Below are positions 45,097 to 53,152 of a stretch of 64,000 bases of DNA, one piece after another. This stretch comes from Azospirillum sp. TSH64 (GTDB taxonomy: Bacteria > Pseudomonadota > Alphaproteobacteria > Azospirillales > Azospirillaceae), in assembly GCF_003116035.1 (NCBI RefSeq), contig NZ_LGQW01000015.1, positions 3,612,969 to 3,676,968 on the forward strand. Reading direction: 5' to 3'. The position numbers were made by a program, and so were the translations under genes. The notes under the pieces were generated by a model. The model was given only the letters and a program-made list of their open reading frames with translations, did no database searches and was not told the origin of the DNA. Within the stretch, counting starts at the first letter, position 1. Every line of letters begins with the position of its first letter.

Positions 45097-46005
45097 ATGA
45101 CACCGACCGCCGCCTCGTCGTCTTCCAATCCGATCGGCACCCTGTCCGCCGGCACCCTGCCGGTCCTGCGGACGGTCGAGAATCTGCGGTTGCAGGTCGC
45201 CGCCTGGCGCCGGGAGAGGCTGACCGTTGCACTGGTGCCGACCATGGGCGCCCTGCATGACGGCCATCTTGGCCTCATCCGGCGCGGCCGCGAGCTTGCC
45301 GACCGGGTGGTGGCCAGCGTCTTCGTCAACCCGACCCAGTTCGCCCCGCACGAGGATTTCGACCGCTACCCGCGCGATGAGGACGGCGATGCCGCCAAGC
45401 TGGCCTCGGCCGGCTGCCATGCGCTCTATGCGCCGACCGTGCGCGCCATGTATCCCCAGGGCTTCGCCACCGCCATTTCGGTCGGCGGTCCGTCGGAGGG
45501 GCTGTGCGGCACCTTCCGGCCGCAGATGTTCGGCGGCGTGGCGCTGGTGGTGACCAAGCTGTTCCTCCAGGCCCTGCCCGACGTGGCGGTGTTCGGCGAG
45601 AAGGACTATCAGCAGCTGATGGTGATCCGCCGCTTCACCCGCGACCTCGACATTCCCGTCCGGGTCGAAGGGCTGCCGACGGTGCGCGAGGCCGACGGGC
45701 TCGCCATGTCCTCGCGCAACGCCTATCTCAGCGCCGACGAGCGTGCCCGCGCGCCCGAACTGAACCGGGCGCTGACCGCCGCCGCCGCCGCGCTGGCGGC
45801 CGGGGCGGAGGTCGATGGCGCGCTGACCGGCATCCGCGGCCGCATTGCCGAGGCCGGCTTCGGCACCATCGACTATGTCGAGCTGCGCGACGCCGAAACG
45901 CTGGAGCCGGTGAGCGCCGTCACCCGGCCGGCCCGCCTGCTGGCCGCCGCCTGGATGGGCAAGGCCCGGCTGATCGACAATGTGCCGGTGATCCCCGCCG
46001 GCTGA
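45097..46005 (+). CDS. panC: Pantothenate synthetase
   Basis: 302 residues from ATG 45097 (AAGGA eight bases upstream; GTG 45079 is less likely). HxGH-type motif PTMGALHDGHL with H54/H57, FVNPTQFAPHEDFDRYPR, and FGEKDYQQL, SSRNAYLS. It joins pantoate and beta-alanine using ATP. No panB is adjacent. The first 22 residues are a non-conserved serine/threonine-rich extension. Confidence 0.93.
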   Translation: MTPTAASSSSNPIGTLSAGTLPVLRTVENLRLQVAAWRRERLTVALVPTMGALHDGHLGLIRRGRELADRVVASVFVNPTQFAPHEDFDRYPRDEDGDAAKLASAGCHALYAPTVRAMYPQGFATAISVGGPSEGLCGTFRPQMFGGVALVVTKLFLQALPDVAVFGEKDYQQLMVIRRFTRDLDIPVRVEGLPTVREADGLAMSSRNAYLSADERARAPELNRALTAAAAALAAGAEVDGALTGIRGRIAEAGFGTIDYVELRDAETLEPVSAVTRPARLLAAAWMGKARLIDNVPVIPAG

Positions 46006-46207
46006 CCGGCCGAAGATTGGGCCCCAACATTTGGGGCCTGAACATTGGCCGTTGCCGGCATGATCGGCATTTGACCGGCATTTGTTGTGCGCCTAGCATT
46101 CCCGGACGGGCAGGATCCCCGATGGGTTTCGTGGTCCCCGCGATGGGGGCGGAAAGGCCACTTTGCGGCTCGTTCGTCGCAACCGGCAGGGGGAAACGGT
46201 TTCCCTG

Positions 46208-46618
46208 ATGCCAATCCTTCTGACCGGCCTGCTGCTGGTGCTGGCGGCGTTGGGGGGCACCGCCGCTTTGGTCGCCACCCGCAACCGCGCCCCGGCTTCC
46301 CAGACACAGCTGGGACCCGACAAGAAATACGCGGCGCTGCCGCTGATGACCTTCAGCCTGGGCGGCAACGATGCCCGGATGGTGGACGTCAAGGTGCTGC
46401 TGGAGATCGACCCGTCGGTGGACGGCAAGGTGGCCGACCCCTATGTCCCCCGCATCACCGACCGGCTGTCCGACCGCATGCGCCAGCTCGACCCGCAGCA
46501 GCTGACCGGCGCCGACGGGGCGATGCTGATGAAAAGCACGATTGCCGGGGTCCTCGACCGCGAACTGCGCGGGGTGCGGGTGAGGGAAATCCTGCTCGAC
46601 CGGATGGTGGTCAGGTAG
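46208..46618 (+). CDS. FliL-like flagellar basal body-associated protein
   Basis: 136 residues from ATG 46208. One N-terminal membrane helix (ILLTGLLLVLAALGGTAALVA), then a periplasmic domain with MTFSLGG ... VDVKVLLEIDPSV and a C-terminal REILLDRMVVR that parallels the FliL ending. FliL stabilises stators of the flagellar motor. It stands apart from other flagellar genes here, so it could be an additional paralogue. TTG 46163 is another in-frame start. Confidence 0.65.
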   Translation: MPILLTGLLLVLAALGGTAALVATRNRAPASQTQLGPDKKYAALPLMTFSLGGNDARMVDVKVLLEIDPSVDGKVADPYVPRITDRLSDRMRQLDPQQLTGADGAMLMKSTIAGVLDRELRGVRVREILLDRMVVR

Positions 46619-46627
46619 CAACTCCCC

Positions 46628-46671
46628 AAAAAAGAAGCCCGGCCCCCGCGGACTGTCCGCAGAGGCCGGGC
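46628..46671 (-). terminator. Rho-independent terminator of the first OxlT-like gene
   Basis: Read on the minus strand, GCCCGGCC (46671-46664) pairs with GGCCGGGC (46644-46637), with an inner GCGGAC/GTCCGC stem, and is followed by a U-run (A6 at 46628-46633 on the plus strand). Located 27-70 bp after the stop codon. Confidence 0.8.
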
Positions 46672-46697
46672 GGCTCGTGCAGCCGTTCGGTTGGTTT

Positions 46698-48005
46698 TCA
46701 GTCGGCCAGCCGGGTGGTCAGGCGCGGGGCGGTGTTGCTGGCCGCCGCGACATAGCGGGCGCGCAGCGGCTTCAGGACGAACAGGGCGAGGAAGGCGGCC
46801 AGCGCGTTGACGATGGCGACGCTGTAGAAGACGGTCTGCCAGCTGCCGGTCGCCTCGACCATCAGGTTGCCGACGGGCACCAGCAGGGCGGCGACGCCCT
46901 TGGCGGTGTAGAGAAGGCCGGCGTTGGTGGCGGCGAAGCGCGACCCGAAGGTGTCGCCGCAGCAGGCCGGAAACAGGCTGAAGATCTCACCCCAGGCGAA
47001 GAACACCAGGCCGGTCAGGATGACGAAAGCGACCGGGTCGGCACCGTATGCGCTGAGCGCCATCACGCCCACCGCCTCGATGGTGAAGGCGATGAACATG
47101 GTGTTCTCGCGCCCGATATGGTCGGACACCCAGCCGAAGAAGGGCCGCGTGATGCCGTTCATCACCCGGTCGATGGAGAGCGCGAAGGTCAGCGCCGGCA
47201 GGGTCAGGCCCAGGATGCTGACCGGGGCATCGATCAGCCCCATGTCGGTGGCGATGGGGCCGAGCTGGGCCGTCACCATCAGGCCGCCGGCGGCGACCAT
47301 GGTGAACATGCCGTACATGATCCAGAAGACCGGCGTCCGCAGCATCTCCTGCGGGGTGTAGTGGCGGCGCTGCGGGGCGGAGCCGCCGCGCGCCTGCCCG
47401 TAGCCGTGCTTTGGCGAGTCGGCCATGAACCAGGCCAGCACCAGGATGACCATCCCCTGGCCAAGCCCGAAGGTCATGAAGGTGTTCTCGAAGCCCGAGG
47501 TCTCGATCATGGTGGCGATCGGCACGACGGTGAGGGCGGAGCCGGCGCCGAAGCCGGCGGCGGTCAGGCCGGCGGCCAGACCGCGGCGGTCGGGGAACCA
47601 TTTCAGCGCATTGCCGACGCAGGTGCCATAGACGCCGCCGGCGCCGATGCCGCCGATCACCGCGGCGAGATAGAGCAGGGTCAGCGAATCCGCCACCGCG
47701 TTCAAGGCCCAGGACAGGGCGCACAGCGCGCCGCCCACCAGCACGACGATGCGCGGACCGAACCTGTCGACGAACCAGCCCTCGACCGGCACCAGCCAGG
47801 TTTCGGTGACGATGAAGATGGTGAAGGCCACCTGGATCGCGGTGCGGCCCCAGCCATGCTTGTCGTCGATCGGCTCGACGAACAGGGTCCAGCCATATTG
47901 CAGGTTGGCGATCATCGACATGCAGACGATGCCAATGGCCAGCTGCATCCAGCGCCCGCCCCAGGGTGCGACCTGGGCCGTATTGCCGTGCGTGTCACGC
48001 ACCAT
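46698..48005 (-). CDS. MFS transporter, OxlT (oxalate/formate antiporter)-like, copy 1
   Basis: 435 residues from ATG 48005, which has GGGGAGGAAGG directly upstream; longer in-frame starts lack such a site. Twelve hydrophobic segments with MFS loops (FPDRRGLAAGL and GWVSDHIGREN). The sequence WMQLAIGIVCMSMIANLQYGWTLFVEPID parallels OxlT. It is a close paralogue of the protein at 58050. Substrate is inferred to be a small carboxylate; oxalate is only one option because no oxalate-decarboxylating gene is in the window. Confidence 0.8.
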   Translation of the reverse strand: MVRDTHGNTAQVAPWGGRWMQLAIGIVCMSMIANLQYGWTLFVEPIDDKHGWGRTAIQVAFTIFIVTETWLVPVEGWFVDRFGPRIVVLVGGALCALSWALNAVADSLTLLYLAAVIGGIGAGGVYGTCVGNALKWFPDRRGLAAGLTAAGFGAGSALTVVPIATMIETSGFENTFMTFGLGQGMVILVLAWFMADSPKHGYGQARGGSAPQRRHYTPQEMLRTPVFWIMYGMFTMVAAGGLMVTAQLGPIATDMGLIDAPVSILGLTLPALTFALSIDRVMNGITRPFFGWVSDHIGRENTMFIAFTIEAVGVMALSAYGADPVAFVILTGLVFFAWGEIFSLFPACCGDTFGSRFAATNAGLLYTAKGVAALLVPVGNLMVEATGSWQTVFYSVAIVNALAAFLALFVLKPLRARYVAAASNTAPRLTTRLAD

Positions 48006-48181
48006 GTCCTTCCTCCCCATTGCACCCGACATGTTCTGTTCGGCGACATGTTTCGTTCGGATTGCCGGACCCCGGGCTCCCGCGTGGCCGCAGTGTTGGT
48101 GTGGCCGCATCGTTGCGTTCTGAGGTCCGGTCCGGAAAAAAGGTGACGGGCTGGGGCTCTCTACCACCAACTTAGGGTTGC

Positions 48182-48191
48182 TGGCATGCCA
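48182..48191. promoter_or_regulatory. GntR-type operator candidate before copy 1 transporter
   Basis: TGGCATGCCA, a perfect 10-bp palindrome related to TGGTATACCA, 177 bp upstream of the transporter start. On the minus strand a TTGACA (48240-48235) lies upstream of it with a poor -10, so the site would fall just after a possible start point. The remainder of the 409-base gap 48006-48414 shows no gene. Confidence 0.4.
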
Positions 48192-48414
48192 AATGCCCCA
48201 TGCCCGCCCCTACGATCATCAGTTTAACGGATGATGTCAATACGAACCATTTGCCGGACGGACAACGGGCATGCGGATTGTCGATTTGTATCCATTGGAT
48301 TTCCGTAGAGTGGGAAAATGACCGTCTCGGAACTGGCCGAAAGAGACGGGCCCTGCGATGATGACCGGCCCAACGGAAGGACGCGGCGCCATTTCACCTC
48401 CCGTCTCACATCCC

Positions 48415-49065
48415 ATGCCATTGCCCGAGCCGCCGCTGCTGGCGATCACCGACCGCCGGCTGGCCGACCGGCCGCTGCCGCAGGTGGCGGAGCGTCTGTT
48501 CGCCTGTGGCGTGCGCTGGCTCTCCTTGCGGGACAAGGACTTGCCGGATAGGGAAAGGCTGGATTTGGCTCGCGCACTGATTGCATGCGCCCGTCCGTGG
48601 GGAGCCCGCGTCACCCTGCATGGCGATCCGGCGCTGGCCGCCGCGGCCGGCGTGGACGGGGTGCATCTGCCAGCCCTCGGCGACCCTGCGGCGGCGCGCG
48701 CGCTGCTCGGGGCCGGGGCCCTGATCGGGCTGTCGCTCCACGACTCGGACGGTGCGGCGGCGATGGAGCGGGCGGCCGGGCAGGCCGATTATGTGACCGT
48801 CTCGCCGGTTTTCCCCTCCGCCAGCAAGCCGGGCTACGGTCCTTGCCTGGGCGAAGCGGGTGTGCGGCGATGGGTGGATCTCGGGGCGCGCTGCGGCGTG
48901 CCGGTGATCGGGCTGGGCGGTCTCGACCGGGCGGATGCGGTGGCCGGATGCCGGGCGGCCGGGGCCGCGGGCGTTGCGGTGATGGGGCTGGCGATGCGCG
49001 ACGCGCAGGCGCTGGCGCCTCTGCTGGCAGCGCTGGCGCCGGAGGGAGACGATCTGCCGCGCTGA
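48415..49065 (+). CDS. Thiamine-phosphate synthase/TenI-like protein
   Basis: 216 residues from ATG 48415 (48358 is an alternative adding 19). TIM-barrel of the ThiE/TenI group: LLAITDRRLA, VRWLSLRDKDL, TLHGDPALA, DGVHLPALG, YVTVSPVFPSASKPGYGPCLG and PVIGLGGL. The phosphate-binding SPVFPT/S-K-G and GGI-like segments are kept. Either couples thiazole and pyrimidine phosphates or acts as a thiazole tautomerase. No other thi gene is adjacent. Confidence 0.75.
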   Translation: MPLPEPPLLAITDRRLADRPLPQVAERLFACGVRWLSLRDKDLPDRERLDLARALIACARPWGARVTLHGDPALAAAAGVDGVHLPALGDPAAARALLGAGALIGLSLHDSDGAAAMERAAGQADYVTVSPVFPSASKPGYGPCLGEAGVRRWVDLGARCGVPVIGLGGLDRADAVAGCRAAGAAGVAVMGLAMRDAQALAPLLAALAPEGDDLPR

Positions 49066-49128
49066 GGCCGGCCGTGGGCGCAATTCACGCCTGCCCCCCT
49101 GGACATCTCAGCGGCTTGCATGCATCTG

Positions 49129-49141
49129 GTATGTAGGATAC
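49129..49141. promoter_or_regulatory. Weak GntR-type operator candidate before the GntR gene
   Basis: GTAT-N5-ATAC dyad within TGGTATGTAGGATAC, 79 bp before the regulator start. Only the left half matches TGGTATACCA; possible autoregulation. Confidence 0.3.
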
Positions 49142-49219
49142 GAAAACGCGAAAGGTCCCGAACCGGGGACCCGCCCGGCTGCGCCGCAACGTCCGGCGAG
49201 ACATGAGGACATCCACTCC

Positions 49220-49909
49220 ATGACCTTTCCCGCTCTCAACGTCCAGCCCCTCGACACCGGAACCACCTTCCGCAGTCAGGTCTATCACGCGCTGAAGCAG
49301 GCGATCACGGAGATGGACATCTATGACCATGACCGCGAGATCCGGCTGGACGAGCGGCAGCTCAGCGACAAGCTCGGCGTCAGCCGCACCCCGATCCGCG
49401 AGGCGCTGACCCTGCTGGAGCAGGAGGGCTTCATCCGCCTGCAACCGCGCCGCGGCATCTTCGTCGTCCGCAAGACCAAGACCGAAATCGTCGAGATGAT
49501 CCAGGTCTGGGCCGCATTGGAGAGCATGGCCGCCCGCATGGCTGCCGACCATGCCCCGGCCGCCGAGATCCACAAGCTGTGGGACCTGTTCGGCAGCTTC
49601 GAGCAGCGCAGCCCGAAGGACCATGTCGGCGAATATTCCGACGCCAACATCGCCTTCCACAAGAGCATCATCCAGCTGAGCGGGTCGAAGCTGATCCAGG
49701 ACGTCACCGACAACCTGTTCATCCACATGCGGGCGATCCGCAAGCTGACCATCGGCCAGGAGGACCGGGCCGAGCGCTCCATCCACGACCACCGCGCCAT
49801 CATCAAGGCGCTGGAGGACCGCGACGCCAACCTCGCCGAACGGCTGGTGCGCGAGCACACCATGGGTCTGGCCGCGCATGTGGAGAAGCACTGCGACTTC
49901 CTGGAATGA
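49220..49909 (+). CDS. GntR-family regulator, FadR/FCD subfamily
   Basis: 229 residues. Winged helix-turn-helix at about 30-80 (RQLSDKLGVSRTPIREALTLLEQEGFIRLQPRRGIFV) and an all-helical FCD ligand domain with the expected metal-site residues (DANIAFHKSII, DHRAIIKAL, RLVREHTMGLAAHV). FCD regulators usually bind organic acids. It is the only GntR in the window and hence the natural candidate for the TGGTATACCA-like sites at 48182, 56494, 56717, 57644, 57806 and 60454. Confidence 0.88.
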   Translation: MTFPALNVQPLDTGTTFRSQVYHALKQAITEMDIYDHDREIRLDERQLSDKLGVSRTPIREALTLLEQEGFIRLQPRRGIFVVRKTKTEIVEMIQVWAALESMAARMAADHAPAAEIHKLWDLFGSFEQRSPKDHVGEYSDANIAFHKSIIQLSGSKLIQDVTDNLFIHMRAIRKLTIGQEDRAERSIHDHRAIIKALEDRDANLAERLVREHTMGLAAHVEKHCDFLE

Positions 49910-49932
49910 CTGTTTGGGAGTGAGGACCGGGC

Positions 49933-49956
49933 CCAGGGCGGTTCCCGCCGCCCTGG
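49933..49956. terminator. Hairpin between convergent GntR and pyruvate kinase genes
   Basis: CCAGGGCGG pairs with CCGCCCTGG (9 bp) around loop TTCCCG; no U-run on either side, so only a candidate terminator. Confidence 0.4.
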
Positions 49957-49969
49957 CCGCAGCTCGCCT

Positions 49970-51436
49970 TCAAGCGGGCACCGCCTCCTTCTGCGCCGTT
50001 TCCAGCTTCGGCACATCGTCGCCGTCGATGGTCACCACCCGCAGCGAGTTCGTCTTGCCCGGCGTGCCGAAGGGAACGCCAGCGGTGATCACCAGCGACT
50101 GGCCGGACTTGCCGATGCCGGTCTCCGCCGCCGCCGTCAGCGCACGGCCGACCATCTCCGAGAAATTCGCCACGTCGTCGGTCAGCACGGCATGGACGCC
50201 CCAGGCCAGCGACAGCCGCCGCGCCGTCGCCTCGTTGGCGCTGAGGCCGAGGATCGGCACGCTGGGCCGCTCGCGCGAGGCGCGCAGCGTGGTCGAGCCG
50301 GTGGTGGTGTAGGTGACGATGGCGGCGGCGCTGATGGTTTCCGCCACCTGTCGCGCGGCGGCGGTCAGCGCGTCGGGGGCGGTCGCCTCCGGGCTGGGAT
50401 GGTCGGCATCCATGATGCGGCGGTAGAGCGGGTCGCCCTCCACCCGGCGGACGATGCGCTCCATCATCGCGACCGCCTCGACCGGATAGCGGCCGGAGGC
50501 GGACTCCGCACTCAGCATCACCGCATCGGCCCCGTCATAGACGGCGTTGGCGACGTCGGAGGCCTCGGCGCGGGTCGGGGTCGGCTCCGACACCATCGAT
50601 TCCAGCATCTGGGTGGCGACGATCACCGGCTTGCCCATGGCGCGGCTGAGCCGGATCATCTTCTTCTGCAGGCCCGGCACGTCCTCCGGCGGCAGTTCGA
50701 CGCCGAGGTCGCCGCGCGCCACCATCACCGCGTCCGACAGCTCGATGATGCGGTCGAGCGTCGGCAACGCTGCCGGCTTCTCGATCTTGGTCATCACATG
50801 CGCGCGGTTGCCGATCAGCTCGCGCGCTTCCAGGATGTCCTCCGGCCGCTGGACGAAGCTGAGGCCGATCCAGTCGACCCCGAGGTCGAGCCCGAAGGCG
50901 AGGTCGCTGCGGTCCTTCTCCGACAGGGCGCTGAGCGCCAGCGCCGCACCCGGCACATTGACGCCCTTGCGGTCGGACAGGGTGCCGCCGGCCACCACCT
51001 CCGTCTCGGCGAAGTCGGGGCCGCAATCCAGAACGCGCAGACGGATGCGGCCGTCGTTCAGCAGCAGGTCCAGGCCGGCCTCCAGGCTGGCGAACACCTC
51101 CGGGTGGGGCAGGCAGACGCGGCGGCTGTCGCCCGGCCGGCGGTCGAGATCCAGGCGGAAACGGTCGCCGATGGCGAGATCCACCGGCCCGAAGCCGAAG
51201 GTGCCGACCCGCAGCTTCGGCCCCTGGAGGTCGAGCAGGACGCCGATCGGCCGGCCCACGGCCTTTTCGGCGGCGCGGATGCGGGCGAAGCGCTCCGCAT
51301 GTTCGGCCTGGGTGCCGTGGCTGGCGTTCAGGCGGAAGACATTCACGCCCGCCCGGGCGAGCGCCGTGATCTGGCTTTCCGACGAGCTGGCGGGGCCCAG
51401 CGTGGCAACGATCTTTGTGCTGCGGTGAAACGGCAT
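49970..51436 (-). CDS. pyk: Pyruvate kinase
   Basis: 488 residues. Starts PFHRSTKIVATLGPASSS; substrate and metal motifs include MTKIEKPAAL (catalytic Lys), VMVARGDLGVELPPEDVP and ATQMLESM. The C-terminal effector domain is intact. Converts PEP and ADP to pyruvate and ATP. Monocistronic by appearance. A truncated dikinase of the reverse PEP/pyruvate reaction lies 1.7 kb away on the other strand. Confidence 0.95.
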   Translation of the reverse strand: MPFHRSTKIVATLGPASSSESQITALARAGVNVFRLNASHGTQAEHAERFARIRAAEKAVGRPIGVLLDLQGPKLRVGTFGFGPVDLAIGDRFRLDLDRRPGDSRRVCLPHPEVFASLEAGLDLLLNDGRIRLRVLDCGPDFAETEVVAGGTLSDRKGVNVPGAALALSALSEKDRSDLAFGLDLGVDWIGLSFVQRPEDILEARELIGNRAHVMTKIEKPAALPTLDRIIELSDAVMVARGDLGVELPPEDVPGLQKKMIRLSRAMGKPVIVATQMLESMVSEPTPTRAEASDVANAVYDGADAVMLSAESASGRYPVEAVAMMERIVRRVEGDPLYRRIMDADHPSPEATAPDALTAAARQVAETISAAAIVTYTTTGSTTLRASRERPSVPILGLSANEATARRLSLAWGVHAVLTDDVANFSEMVGRALTAAAETGIGKSGQSLVITAGVPFGTPGKTNSLRVVTIDGDDVPKLETAQKEAVPA

Positions 51437-51636
51437 GACGACAGCCTTCCTCCGCCCGGCCCTTTGCGAAAAGGGGCGGGACTGGCGAACGATGATGAGT
51501 TGAGGGTCGGTGTTGGCCCGATGCTGGAAGTCCTAGGCCGGACGGTCAAACGGCGCCCGATCCTTATTCCGCATCGTGAGAGTGGTTCCACCCGCCGCAC
51601 GTGGACAGCCGGCCGGCCCGTCGGCGACACTGGGGC

Positions 51637-52419
51637 ATGCCCGAGACCGCGCCGCAAAGCCCCGTTCCGCCCCATCCCGCCGCCACGCTGATCCTGCTGC
51701 GGGACGGGCTTGAGGGGCTGGAACTGCTGGTGATGGAACGCCACGCCGGCCTGCGCTTCGCCCCCGGCGCCACCGTCTTCCCCGGCGGCCGGCTGGAGGC
51801 GATGGACCATGATCCGCTCTGGCGCCGTCACTGGCTGGATGGAGGTCCGCCGGCCGATCTGGCGCACCGCGTCGCTGCCTTGCGGGAGTGCGTGGAGGAA
51901 TGCGGCGTGCTGCTGACCCGCGATCCCCTGGCGTCCGGTGCGCTCGATGACCTGCGTTGCGCCCTGGCGGCGGGGGAGGGGTTCGCCGCGGCGCTGGCGC
52001 GGATGGGCGCTGTCCCCGCCCTCGATTGCATGGCGCCGCTGGCGCGCTGGGTGACGCCGGAGACGCTGCCGCGCCGCTTCGACACGCTGTTCTATCTGGC
52101 TCCGGCACCGGAGGGGCAGCAGCCGGTCTGCGATGGCGGCGAGGCGGTCGGAACCCTGTGGGCGAGCCCGCGCCGCCTTCTAGCGGAGGCCGGGGCCGGA
52201 CAGCGGCGGCTGGTCTACGCCACCCGGATGACCCTGCTGCGGCTGGCGGACTGTGCCGACAGGGCGGCGGCGATGGCCCTTGGCCGTCCCGGGCCCGACT
52301 TTCCGCCGCCGATCATGCCGCGTCTGGTTGAAACCCAGACCGGTCCGGTGCTCCGCATTCCGGAGGGCTGCGGCTTTTCGCCACTGGAGACCCCGGCCGA
52401 AAATGTTAGGCTTGGGTAA
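51637..52419 (+). CDS. Nudix hydrolase, NUDT19-like
   Basis: 260 residues from ATG 51637. The Nudix box is split: GGRLEAMDHD at about residue 50 and AALRECVEECGVLL about 30 residues later, the spacing pattern of NUDT19/RP2-type proteins rather than the compact 23-residue box. Such proteins can cleave CoA or nucleoside diphosphate derivatives. No operon partner is evident; the next gene is 154 bp away. Confidence 0.75.
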   Translation: MPETAPQSPVPPHPAATLILLRDGLEGLELLVMERHAGLRFAPGATVFPGGRLEAMDHDPLWRRHWLDGGPPADLAHRVAALRECVEECGVLLTRDPLASGALDDLRCALAAGEGFAAALARMGAVPALDCMAPLARWVTPETLPRRFDTLFYLAPAPEGQQPVCDGGEAVGTLWASPRRLLAEAGAGQRRLVYATRMTLLRLADCADRAAAMALGRPGPDFPPPIMPRLVETQTGPVLRIPEGCGFSPLETPAENVRLG

Positions 52420-52573
52420 GATTAGGTAAGTCGGAACCGGTTTCCGCGATGTGAAAATTGCGCGATGGTGCTATTGTGCGACGCGGAATGCGCAATCAAT
52501 CTCCAGGCTGACGCACGGTGCCGGATCCCGCTGAGGGGAATGGCGGCAGGGGCGGAGGCAGGAGGATCGCGCA

Positions 52574-53152
52574 ATGGATGTCGGGTTCGTCGGAAACGGG
52601 GAGATGGCCGATGCGATCATGGACAGGCTGCGGCAGGCCGGGCACCGGCTGCATCACGACCGCCATGGCCGCGGCGCGTTCCGTCACCAGGCCGGGATGT
52701 GCGACGTCGTGATGATGCTGTTGCCCGATGCCTGCGCGGTCGAGGCCGCCCTGTTCGGCGACGCCCGTTTCGCCAATGACGGCTTTGCCGGCGCCCTGCC
52801 GCCGGGCACGCTGGTGATCGACCTGTCCCGCCTCCCGCCCACCGAGGCTTCGGCCAACGCCGCGCGGCTGTCCGGCATGGGGGTCCTGACCGTCGATGCG
52901 CCGCTCTCCCCCGGCTTCATCCCCGGCTTTGCCATCGATCTGGGCGGCAGCGATGCGGCCTGCGCGCGGGCCGAACCGCTGCTGCGGCTGTTGTGCGATG
53001 GCGTCGTTCGTGCCGGCGGACCCGGTGACGGGCAGCGGGCGCATCTTGCCCGGACTGCGGACGGGAAGAACGACGATCCGGATGGACTGCACCGGCTGCT
53101 GCGTCTGATGGCCTTCGACGGGCCGGCCGAACCCATGTTGAGTGCATCATGA
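52574..53152 (+). CDS. Truncated 3-hydroxyisobutyrate dehydrogenase-like NAD-binding protein
   Basis: 192 residues, against about 290 for complete enzymes. MDVGFVGNGEMADAIMDRL is the dinucleotide-binding start; CDVVMMLLPDACAVEAALFG and VIDLSRLPPTEA follow the family pattern. The usual DAPVSGG is DAPLSPG, and the C-terminal domain with the catalytic lysine is absent. The gene ends by a 4-bp overlap with the dikinase-like gene, so it is translated, coupled and not an obvious frameshift. Catalytic dehydrogenase activity is doubtful. Confidence 0.65.
   Translation: MDVGFVGNGEMADAIMDRLRQAGHRLHHDRHGRGAFRHQAGMCDVVMMLLPDACAVEAALFGDARFANDGFAGALPPGTLVIDLSRLPPTEASANAARLSGMGVLTVDAPLSPGFIPGFAIDLGGSDAACARAEPLLRLLCDGVVRAGGPGDGQRAHLARTADGKNDDPDGLHRLLRLMAFDGPAEPMLSAS

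Noticed and set aside
46019..46038. GGCCCC/GGGGCC hairpin after panC as terminator
   Set aside because: Only six base pairs and no U-run; could be chance in GC-rich DNA.
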